Assembly: GCA_947259505.1 (NCBI GenBank) | Contig: CAMYLT010000005.1 | Span: forward strand, 62,001 to 126,000 | Reading direction: 5' to 3' | From: an uncultured Porticoccus sp. | Lineage (GTDB): Bacteria; Pseudomonadota; Gammaproteobacteria; Pseudomonadales; Porticoccaceae | DNA: 64,000 nt | Part shown: in pieces, positions 46,593 to 59,881 of the stretch | Layout of the letters: every line of letters begins with the position of its first letter | Numbering within the stretch: the stretch's first letter is position 1 | Notes under the pieces: model-generated | The model's input: only the letters and a program-made list of their open reading frames with translations | What the model was told of the DNA's origin: nothing | The model's database searches: none | Made by a program: the position numbers and the translations under genes

Positions 46593-48122
46593 ATGAAACA
46601 GCTTAACGGTCACGATGCTGTCTACCTTTATGCCGAGACACCTTCCACTCCAGGGCATCTCGGTCTGCTCTACGTTTACGATCAATCCACCGCTCCTCAA
46701 AGTAGGGTTCGCTTCAAAAGTATTTTGGACCATATTCGGGAGCGGTTACACATTTCCCATGTGTTTCGTTCCAAGCTTATGCGGATGCCCTTTGACGTCG
46801 ACCATCCTTATTGGATTGACGATGAAAATTTTGACTTGGAATATCATGTACGCCACCTAGCCTTGCCAAAGCCTGGAGATTGGCGTCAGTTTTCCATCCT
46901 GGTATCACGGCTCCATTCCCGGCCTCTGGATATGTCAAAACCCCTTTGGGAGATGTATGTCATTGAAGGGCTGGACAATATCCCCTGGTTACCTAAAGGC
47001 TCATTCGCCATATATACCAAGGTGCACCATTGTGCCATCGACGGTGCCGCTGCCATTGATCTGGCAAGCCTCTTTCACGATAAGAGTGCAGAGCCGGATG
47101 CCGCGTTACAGGAACAAAGTTGGATCCCCAACCCCAAGCCACCGGTAAAGAATTTGGTGGTTAACACCCTGTTGAATAATGTAAAGCACAGTTTCGAAAC
47201 AGGTTTTGACATTATTAATGCCGTTCCTACGGTTGGTAAAATGTTGTTAAAGAAGGCCCGAAAGCGGGATATGCAATCGGAGGAAACAGTCGTTAGACCG
47301 GAAACCCGTTTTAACCATGACCATGTTTCACCTCATCGCGTTTTTGGTGGTGTTGAGTGGAGTCTGGATGAGATCAAAGCGATCAAAAATGCAGTGCGAG
47401 GTGCGACCATCAACGATGTATTGTTGGCGCTATGTGGTGGCGCTTTGCGCTATTACCTGCAGGATAAGGAAGAATTACCTTATCACTCACTGCGTGCCAT
47501 TGTTCCTGTTCGCCAGAATACCAATGGCAAGACTCAGGCAGAAACGTTGGCGCTGATGACGCCACCCCTGCACACTCAAGTGGCGGATCCATTGGAGCGC
47601 CTTGAGGCCATTCAATGGGACACCTCCACCAGCGCCGCGCTGGAAAATGCACACGGTGCCAAAGATATGACGGACATCACCAAGCATATGCCGTCGTTTA
47701 CCATGGCTCTGGGTATTGGCATGGCCACTCATAGCCATCTGTCGCGCAAGACGCTGGCAGCCATCGGCAACTGTGTGTTGACCAATGTGCCTGGACCCCA
47801 AATCCCACTTTATATGCGAGGTGCCAAGCTGGTATATGTGTCGGCGCTGGCCCCGCTTGTGGAAGGTTTGACACTGATGTTCAATTCGGTGAGCTACAAC
47901 GGTCGTATCAGTATTTCATTCCAGTCTGATCGAGATGTGTTGCCGGATCCAGAGTTCATGGAAGAGTGCTGGGAACGATCTTTTAGCGAGTTAAAATGTG
48001 CCGCCTCTAATCAATGCGAAGGCGAAGAGGGAGAAGTCATTCACAAGGTTCGAATACCCCGGACGGCAAAGCGCACGCCGAGTGCAAGCCGTGGGCGACC
48101 TCAAACGGCTGGAAAAGCATAA
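46593..48122 (+). CDS. Wax ester synthase / acyl-CoA:diacylglycerol acyltransferase (WS/DGAT)
   Basis: A 509-residue acyltransferase. The catalytic motif HHxxxDG is His145-His146...Asp150-Gly151 (KVHHCAIDGAA), preceded by RPLDMSKPLWEMYVIEGL; the second conserved region is INDVLLALCGGALRYYL. It would make wax esters or triacylglycerol as carbon stores from acyl-CoA. AAGGA lies 8 bases before the ATG. A 242-base gap separates it from rnhB, suggesting its own promoter, and a 6-bp hairpin (CGGCAG/CTGCCG) lies before dnaE. It is an insert in an otherwise standard gene order. Confidence 0.92.
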   Translation: MKQLNGHDAVYLYAETPSTPGHLGLLYVYDQSTAPQSRVRFKSILDHIRERLHISHVFRSKLMRMPFDVDHPYWIDDENFDLEYHVRHLALPKPGDWRQFSILVSRLHSRPLDMSKPLWEMYVIEGLDNIPWLPKGSFAIYTKVHHCAIDGAAAIDLASLFHDKSAEPDAALQEQSWIPNPKPPVKNLVVNTLLNNVKHSFETGFDIINAVPTVGKMLLKKARKRDMQSEETVVRPETRFNHDHVSPHRVFGGVEWSLDEIKAIKNAVRGATINDVLLALCGGALRYYLQDKEELPYHSLRAIVPVRQNTNGKTQAETLALMTPPLHTQVADPLERLEAIQWDTSTSAALENAHGAKDMTDITKHMPSFTMALGIGMATHSHLSRKTLAAIGNCVLTNVPGPQIPLYMRGAKLVYVSALAPLVEGLTLMFNSVSYNGRISISFQSDRDVLPDPEFMEECWERSFSELKCAASNQCEGEEGEVIHKVRIPRTAKRTPSASRGRPQTAGKA

Positions 48123-48199
48123 AATAACCAACCGTGCCTGAATAACTCGCGGCAGTATTCCTGCTGCCGGGATTGATACGTTTAGAGATTACAGAATTT

Positions 48200-51100
48200 A
48201 TGGAACCGACGTTCGTTCACCTCCGGCTGCACAGCGAATATTCACTGGTGGACGGCATCGTGCGGTTCAAACCACTGGTAAAAAGTGTGGCCGAAATGGG
48301 AATGCCGGCCGTTGCTCTGACCGATGCCTGTAATTTTTACGGTTTGGTTAAGTTCTACAAGGCCGCGCAAGGGGTAGGCGTTAAACCTATCTGCGGCGCC
48401 GACTTACAGGTGCTCAGCGCGGTGGCGGATGCGCCTTCTTTCAGTGTCACGCTCTTGGTGATGAATCAACAAGGCTACCGCAATCTTACCCGCCTTATCT
48501 CCCGTGCTTTTCAGGAAGGTCAACAGCAGGGAAAACCCTTTGTACAGCGCCAGTGGATTGGCGAAGCTGCAGAAGGCTTGATTGTATTGAGTGGTCGATT
48601 CGGCAATGTGGGGCAGGCACTTCAAAGCGGGAAGGGCGAGTGCGCCAGACAATTGTTGAGTGAATGGCAGCATGAATTCCCAGATCGGTTCTACCTGGAA
48701 TTGACGCGTACCGGTCGTGCGGGCGAGGAAGATTATCTGCATCAGGCTGTGGCATTAGCTGCCACTTCTGACTGCCCTGTGGTGGCAACCAATGATGTGC
48801 GCTTTTTACACGGTGAGCACTTTGAAGCTCACGAAGCACGGGTCTGCATCGGAGAGGGAAGGGTGCTGACTGATCCTCGTCGGGAGCGACGCTACAGCGA
48901 ACAGCAGTATCTTCGCTCCCCTTCGGAGATGGCAGAACTGTTTAGTGACTTGCCTGAAGCCTTAGAAAACACTGTAGAAATTGCACGACGCTGCAACCTT
49001 GAATTGAAGCTTGGGGAGTATTTCCTCCCCGAATACCCCATTCCCGAGGGGATGACCACTGATGGTTACTTTGAAAAGGTATCTTGGGAGGGGCTGGAAA
49101 AGCGACTAGATACCTTGCTCGACAGTAGTACTGCTGATTACCAGACACGACGACAGACCTACCTGGACCGCTTGCGATTTGAGCTGGATATTATTATTCA
49201 GATGGGCTTCCCGGGGTACTTTCTGATCGTGATGGATTTCATCCGTTGGGCTAAGGAGAACGATATTCCCGTAGGCCCCGGGCGGGGTTCAGGCGCGGGT
49301 TCGCTGGTGGCCTATTCGTTGGGTATTACCGATCTAGACCCACTTGAGTATGACCTGCTGTTCGAACGGTTTCTGAATCCTGAACGGGTATCGATGCCAG
49401 ATTTTGATATCGACTTCTGCATGGATAACCGTGACCGAGTCATTGCTTATGTGGCTGACCGTTATGGACGCGATGCTGTGTCCCAGATCATCACGTTTGG
49501 CACCATGGCTGCCAAGGCAGTCGTCAGGGATGTAGCCCGGGTACAGGGAAAGTCCTATGGATTGGCAGACAAATTGTCAAAAATGATTCCGATGGACATT
49601 GGCATGACGTTGGAAAAGGCCGTTGCTCAGGAAGAGGTTTTGAAAGAATTCCTCGACAATGATGAAGAAGCACAGGACATCTGGGAAATGGCTCTGCAGT
49701 TAGAGGGGATTACCCGCAACGTCGGCAAACATGCTGGTGGTGTGGTAATCGCACCTACTACCCTCACCGATTTCGCGCCACTCTATTGCGACGAAACGGG
49801 GGCCGGGCTTGTTACTCAGTTTGACAAGGATGATGTGGAGCAGGCAGGGCTAGTGAAATTCGACTTCCTGGGCTTGCGCACGCTCACCATCATTGATTGG
49901 GCTGTGAAAATGGTGAACCAGCGTCTGAAGGCCGCTGGAGAAGCCCCTGTAGTCATTGAGTCAATTCCTCTGGATGATCGGCCCACCTATGGTTTGATGC
50001 AGCGGGCAGAAACCACAGCAGTATTCCAATTGGAATCTCGGGGCATGAAAGACCTGATTAAGCGGGTTGAGCCGAGTTGCTTTGAAGATATTGTGGCACT
50101 GGTGGCGCTGTTTCGCCCTGGCCCCCTTCAGTCCGGTATGGTTGATGATTTCATCAATCGAAAACATGGTCGGGCAGAAGTGGCTTACCCTGATTCCAAG
50201 TTTCAACACCAGAGCCTGAAACCGGTGCTGGAGCCGACTTATGGTGTCATTGTCTACCAGGAACAGGTGATGCAAATCGCCCAAGTACTGGCAGGCTACA
50301 CCCTCGGTGGCGCGGATATGCTGCGTCGGGCCATGGGCAAGAAAAAGCCTGAAGAAATGGCCAAACAGCGAGAAATATTTGAAGAGGGTGCCAGAAAACA
50401 GGGTATTGATCCGGATCTTGCGATTAAAATTTTTGACCTGGTGGAAAAATTTGCCGGGTATGGCTTTAACAAATCTCACTCTGCTGCTTATGCCTTGTTG
50501 GCGTATCAGACGGCCTGGCTCAAACAACACCACCCGGCTGAGTTTATGGCTGCAGTGTTGTCGGCAGATATGCAGAATACCGACAAAGTGGTCACGTTGA
50601 TCGAGGAGTGCCGTTCAATGAAGCTGACCATGCTCCCCCCGGATGTGAATCGCGGACGCTTCATGTTCACCGTATCCGACGACGGTGAGGTGATATATGG
50701 CCTCGGTGCGATCAAAGGCCTGGGCGAGGGGCCGGTTAGCAGCATTATCGCGGCCAGAGAGGAGGGTGGTTCATTCAAGGACTTGTTTGATTTCTGCGCC
50801 CGAGTAGATGGCCACCGGATTAACAAGCGCGGGCTGGAAGCGCTCATTCGTGCTGGGGCACTGGACACCATTGGCCCAGAGGGTGAGATCGGTTATCGCC
50901 GCGCCGTTATGCTCGCTGGTATGGAAGAAGCGGTGAAAATGGCGGAACAGCACTCGCGCAATACGGATAGTGGCATGTCAGATTTGTTTGGCGCCACACC
51001 GCAGGAGAGTGCTCCCGAAATTGGTTATCAGGCATTTCACCTGCAGCGCAGCCTGACATCGAAAGAGCGGCTGGGTGGTGAAAAGGACACTTTGGGTCTT

Positions 51101-51694
51101 TACCTCACGGGCCACCCTGTGGACGAGTATCTGGATGAGCTTAAGCATTTTGTAGGCGGTCGTATCGCTGATCTGAAACCGGACAAAAAGCAGCAATTGG
51201 TGGCTGGATTAGTGGTCGGGATGCGAATCATCAAAACCAAGCGAGGTGACAATATGGCTGTCATGACGCTTGATGACCGCAGTGGTCGTATAGAAGTGGC
51301 GGTTTTTGCAGATGTTTTTCGTGCCCACCGGGAAAAAATCGAGAAGGATGCCCTGTTGGTGGTGGAAGGTCAGCTGTCTGAGGACGACTATACTGGTGGT
51401 CTTAAAATGCGGGCTGAATCAGTGCGAAGCCTTATTGATGCTCGGGCTAATTATCTCAAGGGTATTGCTATTGAGTTGTACCGAGACAGGTTGAGCGGTG
51501 CCTGTCTCGAGCAGTTGGCAGATATTATGTCCCCTTATAGTCAGGGTAGCTGTCCGGTGCGAATTCATTTTCATTCAGATCTGGCGATGGGCGAGATTGC
51601 CCTGGGTGAGCAATGGACCGTGGTCCCCGAGGACGATCTGCTGCACAAATTACGTGACTTGTTTGGGCACAGCAGCGTGCAGCTCAGATTTTAA
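48200..51694 (+). CDS. dnaE: DNA polymerase III alpha subunit
   Basis: A 1164-residue replicative polymerase. The PHP domain opens VHLRLHSEYSLVDGI; catalytic aspartates lie in MPDFDIDFCMDNRD; the fingers contain RRAMGKKKPEEM and YGFNKSHSAAYALLAYQTAWLK (split here only by wording). A clamp-binding-like SGMSDLFG is near residue 930, and an OB domain (MRIIKTKRGDNMAVMTLDD) follows. The ATG at 48200 (MEPTFVHLRLHSEYS) is the family start; an upstream in-frame TTG at 48173 is unlikely. Confidence 0.97.
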   Translation: MEPTFVHLRLHSEYSLVDGIVRFKPLVKSVAEMGMPAVALTDACNFYGLVKFYKAAQGVGVKPICGADLQVLSAVADAPSFSVTLLVMNQQGYRNLTRLISRAFQEGQQQGKPFVQRQWIGEAAEGLIVLSGRFGNVGQALQSGKGECARQLLSEWQHEFPDRFYLELTRTGRAGEEDYLHQAVALAATSDCPVVATNDVRFLHGEHFEAHEARVCIGEGRVLTDPRRERRYSEQQYLRSPSEMAELFSDLPEALENTVEIARRCNLELKLGEYFLPEYPIPEGMTTDGYFEKVSWEGLEKRLDTLLDSSTADYQTRRQTYLDRLRFELDIIIQMGFPGYFLIVMDFIRWAKENDIPVGPGRGSGAGSLVAYSLGITDLDPLEYDLLFERFLNPERVSMPDFDIDFCMDNRDRVIAYVADRYGRDAVSQIITFGTMAAKAVVRDVARVQGKSYGLADKLSKMIPMDIGMTLEKAVAQEEVLKEFLDNDEEAQDIWEMALQLEGITRNVGKHAGGVVIAPTTLTDFAPLYCDETGAGLVTQFDKDDVEQAGLVKFDFLGLRTLTIIDWAVKMVNQRLKAAGEAPVVIESIPLDDRPTYGLMQRAETTAVFQLESRGMKDLIKRVEPSCFEDIVALVALFRPGPLQSGMVDDFINRKHGRAEVAYPDSKFQHQSLKPVLEPTYGVIVYQEQVMQIAQVLAGYTLGGADMLRRAMGKKKPEEMAKQREIFEEGARKQGIDPDLAIKIFDLVEKFAGYGFNKSHSAAYALLAYQTAWLKQHHPAEFMAAVLSADMQNTDKVVTLIEECRSMKLTMLPPDVNRGRFMFTVSDDGEVIYGLGAIKGLGEGPVSSIIAAREEGGSFKDLFDFCARVDGHRINKRGLEALIRAGALDTIGPEGEIGYRRAVMLAGMEEAVKMAEQHSRNTDSGMSDLFGATPQESAPEIGYQAFHLQRSLTSKERLGGEKDTLGLYLTGHPVDEYLDELKHFVGGRIADLKPDKKQQLVAGLVVGMRIIKTKRGDNMAVMTLDDRSGRIEVAVFADVFRAHREKIEKDALLVVEGQLSEDDYTGGLKMRAESVRSLIDARANYLKGIAIELYRDRLSGACLEQLADIMSPYSQGSCPVRIHFHSDLAMGEIALGEQWTVVPEDDLLHKLRDLFGHSSVQLRF

Positions 51695-51787
51695 TCCGGG
51701 TAGGAATTACCCTGCGCTGTCAGTACAATTAAGAGAACTCCAGAACGGAGTCTAATTTTTATTGGTTACCATGGAAAAACGGGCCCT

Positions 51788-52738
51788 ATGAATCTGAATT
51801 ATCTCGATTTTGAGCAACCCATAGCAGAACTCGAAGCCAAAATCGAAGAACTGCAATTGGTCGGTAATGATAATGAGCTGAATATTACTGACGAGGTGGC
51901 AAAACTTAGGGACAAGAGCCAAAAGCTCACGGAAAAGATTTATGCGGACCTGACTCCTTGGCAGGTCGTCCAGATTGCTCGCCATCCCCAGCGTCCCTAT
52001 TCCGTTGATTATATCTGTCGTGTTTTTAGCGACTTCGAAGAGCTTCACGGTGATCGCCATTTTGGTGATGACAAGGCCATCGTCGGCGGAGTTGCACGTC
52101 TAAACGGCAAGCCGGTGATGGTGATCGGCGAAGAAAAAGGCCGGGGCGTTAACGAAAAAGTATTCCGTAATTTCGGTATGCCCAAACCAGAGGGTTACCG
52201 CAAAGCTATGCGTCTGATGGAAATGGCTGAGCGTTTCAAAATGCCAGTGTTGACTTTGATTGATACCCCTGGAGCCTATCCGGGGATTGATTCGGAGGAG
52301 CGCGGTATCAGTGAAGCGATTGCCCAGAATTTGGCCGTAATGTCCCGTCTCAGGACACCCATCATCTGTACGGTGATCGGGGAAGGAAGTTCTGGTGGCG
52401 CATTGGCAATTGGCGTGGGTGACTACCTGAATATGTTGCAGTACTCCACCTACTTTGTCATTTCACCTGAGGGTTGTGCCAACATCATTTGGAAGACCAC
52501 AGAGAAAGCGCCGGAAGCGGCTGAAGCTATGGGTGTGACGTCATCGGTTCTTCAGGACTTGGGTATCATCGATGAGACTATTCCTGAACCCCTTGGTGGC
52601 GCCCATCGGGATATCGAAGCCATGGCGGATACGTTGCGAGAGCGGCTCTCTATACAACTGGATCAGTTGCAGGCGATACCCCTTGATGAACTGATAGAGA
52701 AGCGCTACCAGCGCTTGATGGATTACGGCAATTCTTGA
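51788..52738 (+). CDS. accA: Acetyl-CoA carboxylase carboxyltransferase subunit alpha
   Basis: A 316-residue Acc[46 protein letters not shown] and [16 protein letters not shown] are typical. With AccD it carries carboxyl from biotin to acetyl-CoA for fatty-acid synthesis. A good terminator follows, so tilS has its own expression signals. Confidence 0.97.
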   Translation: MNLNYLDFEQPIAELEAKIEELQLVGNDNELNITDEVAKLRDKSQKLTEKIYADLTPWQVVQIARHPQRPYSVDYICRVFSDFEELHGDRHFGDDKAIVGGVARLNGKPVMVIGEEKGRGVNEKVFRNFGMPKPEGYRKAMRLMEMAERFKMPVLTLIDTPGAYPGIDSEERGISEAIAQNLAVMSRLRTPIICTVIGEGSSGGALAIGVGDYLNMLQYSTYFVISPEGCANIIWKTTEKAPEAAEAMGVTSSVLQDLGIIDETIPEPLGGAHRDIEAMADTLRERLSIQLDQLQAIPLDELIEKRYQRLMDYGNS

Positions 52739-52757
52739 GAATATCAAATTGATTCCG

Positions 52758-52780
52758 GGCGCCTTTATGGCGCCTTTTTT
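52758..52780 (+). terminator. Intrinsic terminator after accA
   Basis: GGCGCC-TTTAT-GGCGCC followed by TTTTTT, 19 bases after the accA stop. It ends just before the 3' end of the convergent minus-strand GAF gene. Confidence 0.85.
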
Positions 52781-52781
52781 C

Positions 52782-54101
52782 TTAGTGCTGAGCGGACAAT
52801 ACCACCAGTGTTCCCACCCGTTCATGTTGACGCTCAATGGGTAGCAACAACTGCTTTTCAAGCCAGACTGGTGCATTGGCCATGGCGAGGGGTAGTTCCA
52901 GATCCAGTGCTGGTAGTCGACACTGCGGACTCAATACCAGATCTGCGCCCAGTAGCTTCAGCGTCTGGTGAGCATGTTGATTTGCGCGCACTAGTCTCCC
53001 TCGGCGGTCGAAGGCCAGAAGGCCTTCCGTTTTCCAGCCCATGAACATGGTTCGTGTCGCTTCAATGACCTCCTGGCGAGAGCGGAAATAATCCTTGGCC
53101 AGGTTGGATTCAATCAATCTGGCTGCCATGATGGCAAAATCCAGCGCATTGCTTTGGTAGGTCTCTGTGAGTCCTGATAAGTCAACTGCCCCGAGCACTC
53201 TCCCGTCGTGAGGATCGCGGATCACATCCGCTGAGCAGGTCCAGTGTTTGATGCCGGCACAGAAATGTTCTGCTCCGTAGAGTTGGACTGGCTCCGCCGC
53301 TGCCAATGCGGTACCGATAGCATTGGTGCCTGCGGTTTTTTCATCCCAGACCCCACCTTCTACAAGGTTGATATCGGTGGCTTGACTGAGGACTCGTTCA
53401 TCCGCTTTGACATCCAGAATCAACCCTTCCGCATCAGCCAGCAGGATCAGACTGTCCGTGCGAAATAAGATCTGTGATGCCCGCTGCATGATTGGATTTG
53501 CAGCTTTGAGTAAATCTGCCTGGAGAACGCGGCGTTGTTCCAGTTGATCCGAGTCCGAAATGATCGGTGCATATTGCAGTTCGGGGTCAATCTGGGATTG
53601 GTAACACCGACGCCAGGAATCACCTACCACTGGCCGGATAAAGTCCCCCGGGTATTCTTCGTCCACGAGAAACTTTTCCCAAGCGGCCAGCAGCTTGTTA
53701 TGTTGATGAGGATTGCTGAGCATCTGGGTGCGGTCGCGTAATTGCGCGGTAGCCAGCGCAGCCTGTTCGCGCGTGTAAAAGTGGCCACGTTGAACAAAGC
53801 CGGAAATGATGCCGGGGCGGACAGCCGCGACCTTGCCGTCTATGTGACGCGTCAAGACTACATCATCGGGTAGCCCATCCATCACATGCATGGGAGCTTC
53901 ATGGCCATTGGCAAATTGGGAAGCGTAAGACGTACCTGTTTCCATATCGTAGAAAGCTGGCTTGAAACCGTATGCACGATTTTCTTCACTGATGCCGCCT
54001 TTTCCCCGGTAAAAATCGTTCTCCTCTTGAAGTCCTTCAAGAGTAAGAGCACCCCTTATAGGGGGCGTGCTTTCCACCGTGTCGGGTTTCTTCGTGGGCA
54101 T
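52782..54101 (-). CDS. AcoR-like GAF/PAS sensor protein without output domain, with extra N-terminal domain
   Basis: A 439-residue protein. Residues ~150-335 resemble the N-terminal sensor half of acetoin-type sigma-54 activators (VGDSWRRCY; a GAF region with EKTAGTNAIGTALA and GAEHFCAGIKHWTCSA). Residues ~355-435 are PAS-like (LLAFDRRGRLVRANQHAHQT). It then stops: no AAA+ ATPase and no helix-turn-helix. Residues ~26-115 form an unrelated domain (YGFKPAFYDMETGTSYASQF, HVMDGLPDDVVL, ISGFVQRGHFYTREQAA) that, from memory, resembles small stand-alone conserved proteins of unknown role. GGAG lies 6 bases before the ATG. Function not assigned. Confidence 0.7.
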   Translation of the reverse strand: MPTKKPDTVESTPPIRGALTLEGLQEENDFYRGKGGISEENRAYGFKPAFYDMETGTSYASQFANGHEAPMHVMDGLPDDVVLTRHIDGKVAAVRPGIISGFVQRGHFYTREQAALATAQLRDRTQMLSNPHQHNKLLAAWEKFLVDEEYPGDFIRPVVGDSWRRCYQSQIDPELQYAPIISDSDQLEQRRVLQADLLKAANPIMQRASQILFRTDSLILLADAEGLILDVKADERVLSQATDINLVEGGVWDEKTAGTNAIGTALAAAEPVQLYGAEHFCAGIKHWTCSADVIRDPHDGRVLGAVDLSGLTETYQSNALDFAIMAARLIESNLAKDYFRSRQEVIEATRTMFMGWKTEGLLAFDRRGRLVRANQHAHQTLKLLGADLVLSPQCRLPALDLELPLAMANAPVWLEKQLLLPIERQHERVGTLVVLSAQH

Positions 54102-54119
54102 TGAGATCTCCGGTCTTAT

Positions 54120-54150
54120 ATCGTCTCTATTATGTCACCGGCAACACGTA
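54120..54150 (-). promoter_or_regulatory. Candidate promoter of the GAF gene
   Basis: On the minus strand TTGCCG is followed after about 18 bases by TATAAG, just upstream of the ribosome site of the GAF/PAS gene. It is a moderate sigma-70 match; I see no sigma-54 type element. Confidence 0.35.
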
Positions 54151-54407
54151 TCTGCATTGACTAACCAGTGTACTACAGCTTTGCCCCATTGCTAAAAGTA
54201 TAGACACTCAAATTCCGAGTAAGTGACGGAAAGTTATTGTTTTTTGGGGTCGAAGACCTTTTGGCAAATGCCTCGCGAGCGCGGATGAGCGGTATCGATC
54301 AGTTATGTATTGGGAAAGTCCACGCGATTTTTGTGTTTGAGGCTGTTTCTTGCCTTAAACAGTGTTAATCGATACCTTAAACGGCGAACTTTTCCCTCTT
54401 GGTGTTT
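54150..54407 (+). other. Non-coding stretch with nested inverted repeats before tilS
   Basis: No gene is seen in about 300 bases between the divergent GAF gene and tilS. GGTATCGAT (54291-54299) pairs perfectly with ATCGATACC (54368-54376). Inside them GTTTGAGGC (54335-54343) pairs with GCCTTAAAC (54352-54360), one wobble, around an 8-base loop. A CTCGCGAG palindrome lies at 54272-54279. The nested arrangement suggests a structured tilS leader or small RNA. Confidence 0.45.
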
Positions 54408-55736
54408 ATGACGTTCACTTCCGATTATCTGGCCTCTTTTAGCACCAATTTGCACCGCGCTCGTCGTTGTTATGTCGGGTACAGCGGAGGCCTGGACTCA
54501 CATGTACTACTCCATGCGCTGGTGACATTTCTTGGCCCGCAGGTTGTGAGCGCCATTCATGTCAATCATCAATTGTCTCTCAATGCGGATCGATGGCAAC
54601 AACATTGTGAGGAGCGTTGTTTCGATTTGGGTGTTGAGCTGCTCGTGGAAAAAGTGATGGTTAAGTCCGAGGGGCAGGGGCTGGAAGATGCCGCTCGGGC
54701 AGCCCGTTATGCCGTGTTCGCAAAATACCTTGATCCATCATCATTGCTGCTGCTGGCCCATCATGCTGATGATCAAGTAGAAACAGTGCTCTACCGCTTG
54801 TTGCGCGGGAGCGGACCTCGTGGTCTGGCCGGTATGCCTATTAGTCGAGCACTCGGTTCAGGTGAATTGCTGCGTCCCTTGTTGAATGTTACTCGCGGAG
54901 AATTACAGGCCTATGCTGAGCAACATGAATTGGTTTGGGTGGACGATGAGAGTAATGATGAAACAATATTTGACCGAAATTTCATTCGCCATCATTTAGT
55001 TCCTCCGATGGCCAAACGCTGGCCTGATTACGCCAGCAGAATTGCTCACAGTGCCTCACTCTGTAGAGATAATGACGAACTGGTGGCGATGCTTGCAGCG
55101 CAAGACTTGATTGCCGTCCATGAACGTCCTGAGCGCCTGGGTTGGAGTGTGAGTGGGAATGCACTGCAGAATCTGGATAATCTGCGTCGGGCCAATCTGT
55201 TAAGGCACTGGTCCGGCCAACACCAACTTCCACTACCGGGACACCGGGCTGTGGACGCCATTCTGCATGAATTGTTACCTGCCAGAGAAGATGCTGAGCC
55301 ATTGGTGAGCTGGGCTGGTGTTCAGATGCGCCGATTTCAGCGACGCTTGTATCTATTGCCGCTGGGTGCTGACTTTCCTGGGGAAATTGCTGCGACGATT
55401 TCCTGGCAGCCTCTCGATTGTCTGGTTCTGCCGGACAACAGTCGACTGGAGGTTAGTATTGTGCCGGGTAGGGGGTTGGTGATTCCAGATAATGCAGCGG
55501 TGGAAATCCGGTATCGACAAGGAGGAGAGCGCTGTAAACCCCAAGGTCGGAGTGGCTCCAATACCCTGAAAAAGTTGTTTTTGGAATATGGCTTAGAGCC
55601 TTGGTTGCGTAACCGCGTACCCTTGATTTACGTGGATGGTGTATTGGCCGCTGTGGCCGATTTGTGGGTTTGTGAAGGTTTTTCGGCTTTGCCAGAGCAG
55701 TCCGGGGCAGTCATTGAGTGGTCATTTCCCGAGTAA
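54408..55736 (+). CDS. tilS: tRNA(Ile)-lysidine synthase
   Basis: A 442-residue PP-loop ATPase from the ATG at 54408. The loop SGGLDS is at about 26-31; AIHVNHQLSLNAD, EDAARAARYAVF and LLAHHADDQVETVLYRLLRGSG complete the catalytic domain, and the C-terminal domain contains GERCKPQGRSGSNTLKKLFLE. It modifies the wobble C34 of the AUA-reading isoleucine tRNA. No clear ribosome site is visible; alternative starts TTG 54399 and GTG 54402 are close by. Confidence 0.95.
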   Translation: MTFTSDYLASFSTNLHRARRCYVGYSGGLDSHVLLHALVTFLGPQVVSAIHVNHQLSLNADRWQQHCEERCFDLGVELLVEKVMVKSEGQGLEDAARAARYAVFAKYLDPSSLLLLAHHADDQVETVLYRLLRGSGPRGLAGMPISRALGSGELLRPLLNVTRGELQAYAEQHELVWVDDESNDETIFDRNFIRHHLVPPMAKRWPDYASRIAHSASLCRDNDELVAMLAAQDLIAVHERPERLGWSVSGNALQNLDNLRRANLLRHWSGQHQLPLPGHRAVDAILHELLPAREDAEPLVSWAGVQMRRFQRRLYLLPLGADFPGEIAATISWQPLDCLVLPDNSRLEVSIVPGRGLVIPDNAAVEIRYRQGGERCKPQGRSGSNTLKKLFLEYGLEPWLRNRVPLIYVDGVLAAVADLWVCEGFSALPEQSGAVIEWSFPE

Positions 55737-55853
55737 TTCACATTGAGCGAACAGAGGCTTTCTGGTAGTCTGACGTCCCATCTTGAAGTGGATGGGCGCT
55801 GGTCTGAAGTAATCCTAACCCATAGCCACATTTTAGTTATTTATCAAAAACAT

Positions 55854-55867
55854 ACCTGATTTCAGGT
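55854..55867. promoter_or_regulatory. 14-bp palindrome upstream of pyrG
   Basis: ACCTGA-TT-TCAGGT is a perfect inverted repeat 52 bases before the pyrG ATG, in a 183-base non-coding gap. It could be a protein-binding site; no regulator can be named. Confidence 0.35.
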
Positions 55868-55919
55868 GTGGGTTCGGCATTTTTTCAAAGTTGTTTTCAA
55901 TGTGTGCGGAAGGGTCTAG

Positions 55920-58406
<2,487 letters not shown>

Positions 58407-58478
58407 GTTTGGGTAACCATTTTATTAAATGCAGCAGCCGTGGCAGATCGCAGCGGTGAAAGTTTGATGGAGAACTAG

Positions 58479-59768
<1,290 letters not shown>

Positions 59769-59792
59769 TAAGGGACATTTATTGTTACAGCA

Positions 59793-59813
59793 GGGGCGAC
59801 CATTGGTCGCCCT
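59793..59813 (+). terminator. Hairpin after eno
   Basis: GGGCGACC-ATT-GGTCGCCC is a perfect 8-bp stem (9 with a wobble) 25 bases after the eno stop. The following sequence is TTGGCG, so the T-run is poor. Partial termination before ftsB is plausible. Confidence 0.5.
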
Positions 59814-59881
59814 TGGCGTATATGCTGTTTGTTGTCTTATGTTCTTCTGACGGCGATTATTGAGTTCTGTAGAATCCTCCC

